DNA of 5,765 nt, taken from NCBI GenBank assembly GCA_021773655.1, contig JAJFJX010000138.1:1-5765 (forward strand), read 5' to 3'. Under the pieces are notes generated by a model, which was given only the letters and a program-made list of their open reading frames with translations, did not search any database and was not told where the DNA came from. The translations under genes were made by a program, and so were the position numbers. The stretch is from Panacagrimonas sp. GTDB taxonomy: Bacteria; Pseudomonadota; Gammaproteobacteria; Nevskiales; Nevskiaceae. Positions 1 to 5,765 of the stretch are shown here, piece after piece. Numbering within the stretch: position 1 is the stretch's first letter; each line of letters opens with the position of its first letter.

Positions 1-339
1 CACCACGGCGCGTGCCATTCCCAGGCGGGCGCACTCCAGTGCCACGTGGCCGCCCAGCGAGTTGCCGGCGATGTCCACCGGCAGCGCCACGCCCAGGGCA
101 TCCAGGCTGTCACCCAGCGCGGCTGCAAGATGAGCGGGATCGGGCACGATGCCGTCCGCCAGCGGCGGGGTCCGGCCGAAGCCGGCGATGTCGAATGCCA
201 GCACCCGGCGCTGGGCGCCCAGGCGCTCGAGCACCGGTTTCCAGGACTGGTGCGACATGCCGATGCCGTGCAGCAGCACCAGCGGGCGCCCCTGACCCTT
301 GTCGGCGTGATGCCAAGGTTGAGCGCGGTGGTCTTGCAT
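1..339 (-). CDS. Alpha/beta hydrolase, N-terminal part (runs off left edge)
   Basis: This is the first 113 residues of an alpha/beta-hydrolase-fold enzyme; the rest lies beyond position 1. Visible in order are a short lead-in, the strand and oxyanion-hole motif LVLLHGIGMS (about residues 20-29), the D-x-A-G-F-G turn that usually follows strand 4 (D50 to G55), and the nucleophile elbow G-N-S-L-G-G with candidate catalytic serine S94. The acid and histidine of the triad and the cap domain would be in the missing part, so the substrate cannot be inferred; esterases, lactonases such as 3-oxoadipate enol-lactonase, and C-C bond hydrolases all share this layout. There is no signal peptide, so it is probably cytoplasmic. 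The ATG at 339 is chosen because the fold begins soon after it; no strong Shine-Dalgarno is visible. It lies 88 bases downstream of the exported-protein gene on the same strand and may be co-transcribed with it. Confidence 0.9.
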   Translation of the reverse strand, partial: MQDHRAQPWHHADKGQGRPLVLLHGIGMSHQSWKPVLERLGAQRRVLAFDIAGFGRTPPLADGIVPDPAHLAAALGDSLDALGVALPVDIAGNSLGGHVALECARLGMARAVV

Positions 340-427
340 GGAAGGCCGCCACTTTAACCGAACGCCCGGTGGCAGCCGTGGCCGCGCCAGCGCGTCGATG
401 GGCGCAGCAGCCGCATCGGCCCGTGAC

Positions 428-1402
428 TTATTTCCAGGACCAGTCCAGTTCGGCCTTCGCCTCGCCGGTGAAATCGCCCAGCACCGTGGAATTGCCGTCC
501 AGCGGCAGGTTCAGGGGCAGGGTGGTTCGAGCCTGGCCCGAAGGCTGGGTGTCACGCAGGGTGGCATTGACCCATTCGAGCGCCACGGTCGGAATCGGCA
601 GCTCGCCTTCACGCTGGCTGGTTTCATCGAATTCGGTGCGCTTGATGGTGCCAGTGGCGGTCGGCACGTTGACGTTCTCGACGTACAGGCGATTTTCCAG
701 AGTGTCCTCCACCACGGTGTAGGACATGCACAGCGAATCCCGGTCCTGCTCGCTGCCGCTGGAGTCACCCTCCATCTGCAGTCGGTAGGGGAGCAGCTTG
801 TCCTTCTTGCGTCCGTAGGCGGTTTCTCCTTCCACCGAGGTGCGGTGCACCGCGCGGATGGTATTGGGGCAGTCGGGGTAGCCGAAGTAGTAGCGGTAGC
901 GCGGCGGGCCCTCGAACAGCTCGCTGTTGTCCGGCTCCACCGCCGCCGCCATGATCCTGGCGTACTTCATGTTGACCTTGCCCATGCACACGGTCTGGCC
1001 CTTGCAGTCGTACACCTCCTGCTGCATGCGCGAGGAAATCTGCCTCTGCAGGTCGGGCGAGGACGGGTCGATGCCGGAGGCCTGGAGCGACTTGAGGCCC
1101 TGCTGGCGCAGGTATTCGGTCTTGATCGCCAGCCGCAGATCGGTGTCCGGCTCCAGCAGGTTGGCACCGTGCAGCTCGCCGTCAGAGCGCAGGCCGGTGC
1201 TGAAGGCGTACCGCTGTTCGGTAGTGGCCCTGGACCATTGCAACGCATTGCGCCAGTCCTGCCTGCCTTCGATTTCCAGCTCGATTTTCAGGGCGCGTTC
1301 GATCGGCGCAGCAGCAGCAGCAGCGGCGCCGGTGACCAGCAGGCTCGCAGCCAGGGCCATGCCGCCGAAGGAGTGAACAATGCGGGGGCGGGTTGCGGTC
1401 AT
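428..1402 (-). CDS. Exported protein of unknown function with four cysteines
   Basis: I do not recognise this 324-residue protein. Its N-terminus looks like a Sec signal peptide: a short basic region with R5 and R7, a hydrophobic core over residues 14-32 ending in a run of seven alanines, and a likely cleavage site just before or near P33. I see no lipobox cysteine, so a soluble periplasmic or secreted protein is likely. The mature part is mixed in charge with no further membrane helix. It has exactly four cysteines (C133, C139, C178, C225), an even number that suits two disulfides in an oxidising compartment. The C-terminal third is rich in Thr, Glu and beta-prone stretches and ends DWSWK. 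The first ATG is used because it gives a complete n-region; M15 is an alternative but would remove the basic residues. No good Shine-Dalgarno precedes either. A candidate -10 box lies 31 bases upstream, and the hydrolase gene follows on the same strand. Confidence 0.85.
   Translation of the reverse strand: MTATRPRIVHSFGGMALAASLLVTGAAAAAAAPIERALKIELEIEGRQDWRNALQWSRATTEQRYAFSTGLRSDGELHGANLLEPDTDLRLAIKTEYLRQQGLKSLQASGIDPSSPDLQRQISSRMQQEVYDCKGQTVCMGKVNMKYARIMAAAVEPDNSELFEGPPRYRYYFGYPDCPNTIRAVHRTSVEGETAYGRKKDKLLPYRLQMEGDSSGSEQDRDSLCMSYTVVEDTLENRLYVENVNVPTATGTIKRTEFDETSQREGELPIPTVALEWVNATLRDTQPSGQARTTLPLNLPLDGNSTVLGDFTGEAKAELDWSWK
1308..1324. repeat. Short trinucleotide repeat inside the signal peptide
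   Basis: Seventeen bases read as five full GCA units plus two bases on the plus strand. In the minus-strand gene this gives five consecutive GCT alanine codons (residues 27-31) in the hydrophobic core of the signal peptide. Identical GCT codons in a row stand out in a gene that otherwise prefers GCC and GCG. Gain or loss of units would stay in frame and only change the length of the alanine run. Confidence 0.9.
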
Positions 1403-1432
1403 CGCGGAGTCGGGAATCCAAGTGTGCGAAGG

Positions 1433-1438
1433 ATTCTA
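1433..1438 (-). promoter_or_regulatory. Candidate -10 box for the exported-protein gene
   Basis: On the minus strand the hexamer is TAGAAT, which matches the sigma-70 consensus TATAAT at five of six positions. It ends 31 bases before the ATG at 1402 and would give a leader of roughly 24 bases. I cannot find a convincing -35 element 16-18 bases upstream, where the sequence is GC-rich, so this is a partial match. Its position in the spacer after the preceding gene pair supports a separate transcription unit. Confidence 0.4.
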
Positions 1439-1463
1439 GACCACGTCTGCGACGCGTCCGTTT

Positions 1464-1490
1464 CGCCGCCGCGCCTCCGCCTGGCGGCGC
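1464..1490 (-). terminator. GC-rich inverted repeats after the DUF445 gene pair, possible terminator
   Basis: Two overlapping hairpins can be drawn here on the minus strand, starting 14-15 bases after the stop codon of the 66-residue gene. One pairs 1483-1489 with 1464-1470 in a perfect 7-bp stem with a 12-base loop. The other pairs 1486-1490 with 1471-1475 and continues through a mismatch into two more G-C pairs around an AGGC loop. The two folds share bases and exclude each other. No run of T follows on the minus strand (it reads GAAACGG), so this is not a classical intrinsic terminator. It may be a transcript-end or stability structure, or a chance result of high GC. Confidence 0.3.
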
Positions 1491-1504
1491 GCCGGTGACG
1501 TCGG

Positions 1505-1705
1505 TCAGGCGTCGCGATGCTCCGGGGCTCGTCGCAGGCGCTCGCCGGCTGCCAGCCCGGCCATCACGCGCCTGGCCATCTCGCGCTCGGCCTCGCGCGC
1601 CAGGCGGTCGGCCAAACGCCGACGGAAGCGGCGACGCGCCTGCCACCAGGACAGGCCGAGGCCGCCGGCAAAAGCAAACAGCGACAGCGTGATCGCCAGT
1701 GCCAT
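1505..1705 (-). CDS. Small arginine-rich single-pass membrane protein, overlaps DUF445 gene
   Basis: This short gene encodes 66 residues. Its ATG shares one base with the stop codon of the DUF445 gene (minus strand TGATG), an arrangement typical of translational coupling; only weak purine-rich sequence precedes it. Residues 2-19 form a hydrophobic helix (MALAITLSLFAFAGGLGL) followed by S-W-W at the likely membrane interface. The remaining 45 residues contain 15 arginines, no lysine, and spaced acidic residues, and look like one long charged helix or coiled coil. By the positive-inside rule the C-terminus would face the cytoplasm. I recognise no family. The overlap suggests that it is made together with the DUF445 protein and could bind it or share its site of action, but that is inference. 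It could also be a non-functional ORF, although its membrane-helix design argues against this. Confidence 0.65.
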   Translation of the reverse strand: MALAITLSLFAFAGGLGLSWWQARRRFRRRLADRLAREAEREMARRVMAGLAAGERLRRAPEHRDA

Positions 1706-3000
1706 CAGCCGCCCAGGATGCGCAGCAGGCCCAGCGCCGCCTCGGCCTGGGGCTCGCCGCCGGTGTTGGCGAAGATCTTGAACACGATCACCTGCCCGAC
1801 ACCGACCAGGAAGCCCAGCGCGGCGCCGACGGCGATCAGGATCCACTCGTCCTCCTTGAATGCCGGGCGCAGCATGCCCTCGAATTCGGGGGCCGGCAGC
1901 ACCTCCAGGCGCGACGCCAGGGTGTTCTGGATGTCCATCACCTCCTTGGCGTACTTGTCGACGTGGCGCACCGTCTCCGGCAGAAAGTCGACCAGGCGGG
2001 TGACGGCCTTCTCCTTCATCGCAATGTAGCGCTTGGTGCCCACGGTCCATGCCACGAACGGCCTTGCCAGGCCGGACTGGTCGTCGATCACCCGCTTGAT
2101 GTTCTTGGCGATCATGTTGAAAACGCGGTCGGCGTAGGGCCCCTTGAGCACCGCTTCGATGATGTGCGACGGCGTGACGATTTCGTCGGCGATCAGGCGC
2201 GCGTAGTCGCGCGAGACCTCCTTCTGGCGCTTGAAGAACAGGCCATGCAGCACCATCGGCCCGACGCGCAGCGGTGTCTGCGGGCGGAAGATCATCTCCA
2301 GCGCGATCCAGTTGGTGGCGTAGCCCACGATCAGGCCGAACAGCGGCAGTTGCCAGTCGGACTTGTAGAACGTCCAGCCGATCATCTGGAAAATGCCGAA
2401 CAGGAAGCCGAAGTAGAATCCCGAGTGACCGATGAAGCGGAACTCGTCCTTGCCGGTTTCCAGGAAGATCTTGTTGATCAGCGCCTTGTCGCGCACCAGC
2501 GTGGTGACCACCATGTCTTTCAAGTCGAACACCGTGGTGATGTTCTCCTTGATCTGATTCATGATCTGGGCCACGACCTCGGGGGCATCGTCCTGCACGC
2601 GACGGATGATCAGCTCCTTGAGCGATGCCGGCAGGGTTTCCCACAACGTCGGTTCGTACTCGCGCATCACCTCGTCGGTGATCTGGTCGACCAGGGCCAG
2701 GATCGGCTTTTCGATTTCCTCGGCGACACGTTGAGGGTCCAGGCGATCGAAGATCTCTCGTTCCGAGATCAGCCGCGGCACGATGGTGTCGCAGGCGATG
2801 CCGGCCATCTTGGCGCACTTGCTCGGCACGATGCCCTGCCAGCCCAGATAGGGGGGCTTGATGCCGAAGAACTCCAGCGGGTGGAACATCATCTTGATGG
2901 CGATGACGTTGGTGACGTAGCCGACGATGCCGCTGGTGACGGGCATTGAAAGGTACAGCCACATGTTGAGCTGGAAATCCGCCCACGCGGCTTCGATCAT
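1705..3000 (-). CDS. DUF445 family membrane protein
   Basis: The 431-residue product belongs to DUF445, a family of bacterial inner-membrane proteins without an established biochemical function. The signature is present twice: GYVTNVIAIKMMFHP at residues 27-41 and GYATNWIALEMIFRP at 226-240, each partly embedded in a hydrophobic segment. Predicted membrane segments are about 14-36, 195-212, 218-236 and 386-408. The stretch between the first and second (about 42-190) and the stretch 241-385 are charged and mostly helical. The start is well supported: GGAGGAAG lies nine bases upstream of the ATG at 3000. The gene follows uvrA by 110 bases on the same strand, and its stop overlaps the start of the 66-residue gene. 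Length and the two-motif layout appear normal for a long DUF445 member. The assignment rests on the motifs, and I infer no specific role. Confidence 0.9.
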   Translation of the reverse strand: MIEAAWADFQLNMWLYLSMPVTSGIVGYVTNVIAIKMMFHPLEFFGIKPPYLGWQGIVPSKCAKMAGIACDTIVPRLISEREIFDRLDPQRVAEEIEKPILALVDQITDEVMREYEPTLWETLPASLKELIIRRVQDDAPEVVAQIMNQIKENITTVFDLKDMVVTTLVRDKALINKIFLETGKDEFRFIGHSGFYFGFLFGIFQMIGWTFYKSDWQLPLFGLIVGYATNWIALEMIFRPQTPLRVGPMVLHGLFFKRQKEVSRDYARLIADEIVTPSHIIEAVLKGPYADRVFNMIAKNIKRVIDDQSGLARPFVAWTVGTKRYIAMKEKAVTRLVDFLPETVRHVDKYAKEVMDIQNTLASRLEVLPAPEFEGMLRPAFKEDEWILIAVGAALGFLVGVGQVIVFKIFANTGGEPQAEAALGLLRILGG

Positions 3001-3006
3001 GGCGCT

Positions 3007-3014
3007 CTTCCTCC
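3007..3014 (-). promoter_or_regulatory. Ribosome binding site of the DUF445 gene
   Basis: The minus strand reads GGAGGAAG, a near-ideal Shine-Dalgarno, with the GGAGG core nine bases before the ATG at 3000. It fixes the start of the DUF445 protein and excludes the long in-frame extension upstream, which would overlap uvrA. It is the only strong ribosome binding site in the window. Confidence 0.85.
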
Positions 3015-3071
3015 GGTTTCGACTGCGATGATCGACGCCGTGTCCCCTGCGCGCCGCACCGTTCTGATGTG

Positions 3072-3100
3072 GTCGTCGGCGCATGGCGCGGCCTGACGAC
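3072..3100 (-). other. Imperfect hairpin just after uvrA
   Basis: An inverted repeat pairs GTCGTC (3072-3077) with GACGAC (3095-3100), and an inner GCGC/GCGC stem (3079-3082 with 3086-3089) closes a three-base loop. The two stems are separated by an asymmetric bulge of one base on one side and five on the other. It starts 10 bases after the uvrA stop codon. No T-run follows on the minus strand, so intrinsic termination is unlikely. It may protect the uvrA message or do nothing. Confidence 0.3.
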
Positions 3101-3110
3101 GGTGTCGGAA

Positions 3111-5765
<2,655 letters not shown>

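Noticed and set aside
340..427. Possible terminator or promoter between the exported-protein and hydrolase genes
   Set aside because: Only short GC-rich complementary stretches are present, with no stable stem plus T-run and no recognisable -35/-10 pair.
338..1498. Plus-strand ORF of 386 codons opposite the exported-protein gene
   Set aside because: It lies opposite a gene with a clear signal peptide and balanced composition. Its own product is a low-complexity mix rich in Gly, Arg, Val, His and Gln with no domain, as expected from the complement of a GC-rich gene.
1699..2949. Plus-strand ORF of 416 codons opposite the DUF445 gene
   Set aside because: It mirrors the DUF445 reading frame. 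The product is dominated by Asp, His, Leu, Gln and Val, a typical antisense composition in GC-rich DNA, and DUF445 has recognisable motifs on the other strand.
1706..2986. Upstream part of the open frame that contains the 66-residue protein
   Set aside because: It is an out-of-frame reading of DUF445 with Arg/Gly/Ala-rich sequence. Only the last 66 codons, after the TGATG overlap, have a membrane-protein design of their own.

Overview
The window is GC-rich DNA, and every gene I can support lies on the minus strand, so transcription runs from the right end to the left. The organism is most likely a high-GC gammaproteobacterium. The UvrA fragment reads much like the enterobacterial protein along its whole length, and codon third positions are mostly G or C. 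I cannot name a genus.

Right to left, 5765-3111 holds uvrA without its first seventy or so codons; it encodes the damage-sensing ATPase of nucleotide excision repair. After 110 bases comes a complete DUF445 membrane protein gene (3000-1705) with a strong ribosome binding site. Its stop codon overlaps by one base the start of a small gene (1705-1505) for a 66-residue, arginine-rich protein with one predicted membrane helix. These two genes form a tightly coupled pair and could share a message with uvrA.

A spacer at 1504-1403 carries GC-rich inverted repeats just after the small gene and a candidate -10 box near 1438-1433, so a second transcription unit probably starts here. It contains an exported protein of unknown function (1402-428) with a clear signal peptide and four cysteines. 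It is followed, 88 bases later, by the first 113 codons of an alpha/beta hydrolase (339-1), which runs off the left end.

The window looks like ordinary chromosomal housekeeping and hypothetical genes. I see no tRNA or rRNA gene, insertion sequence, phage gene, CRISPR array or defence system. The least explained parts are the small overlapping gene, the duplicated DUF445 module and the unknown exported protein. No spacer exceeds 300 bases.
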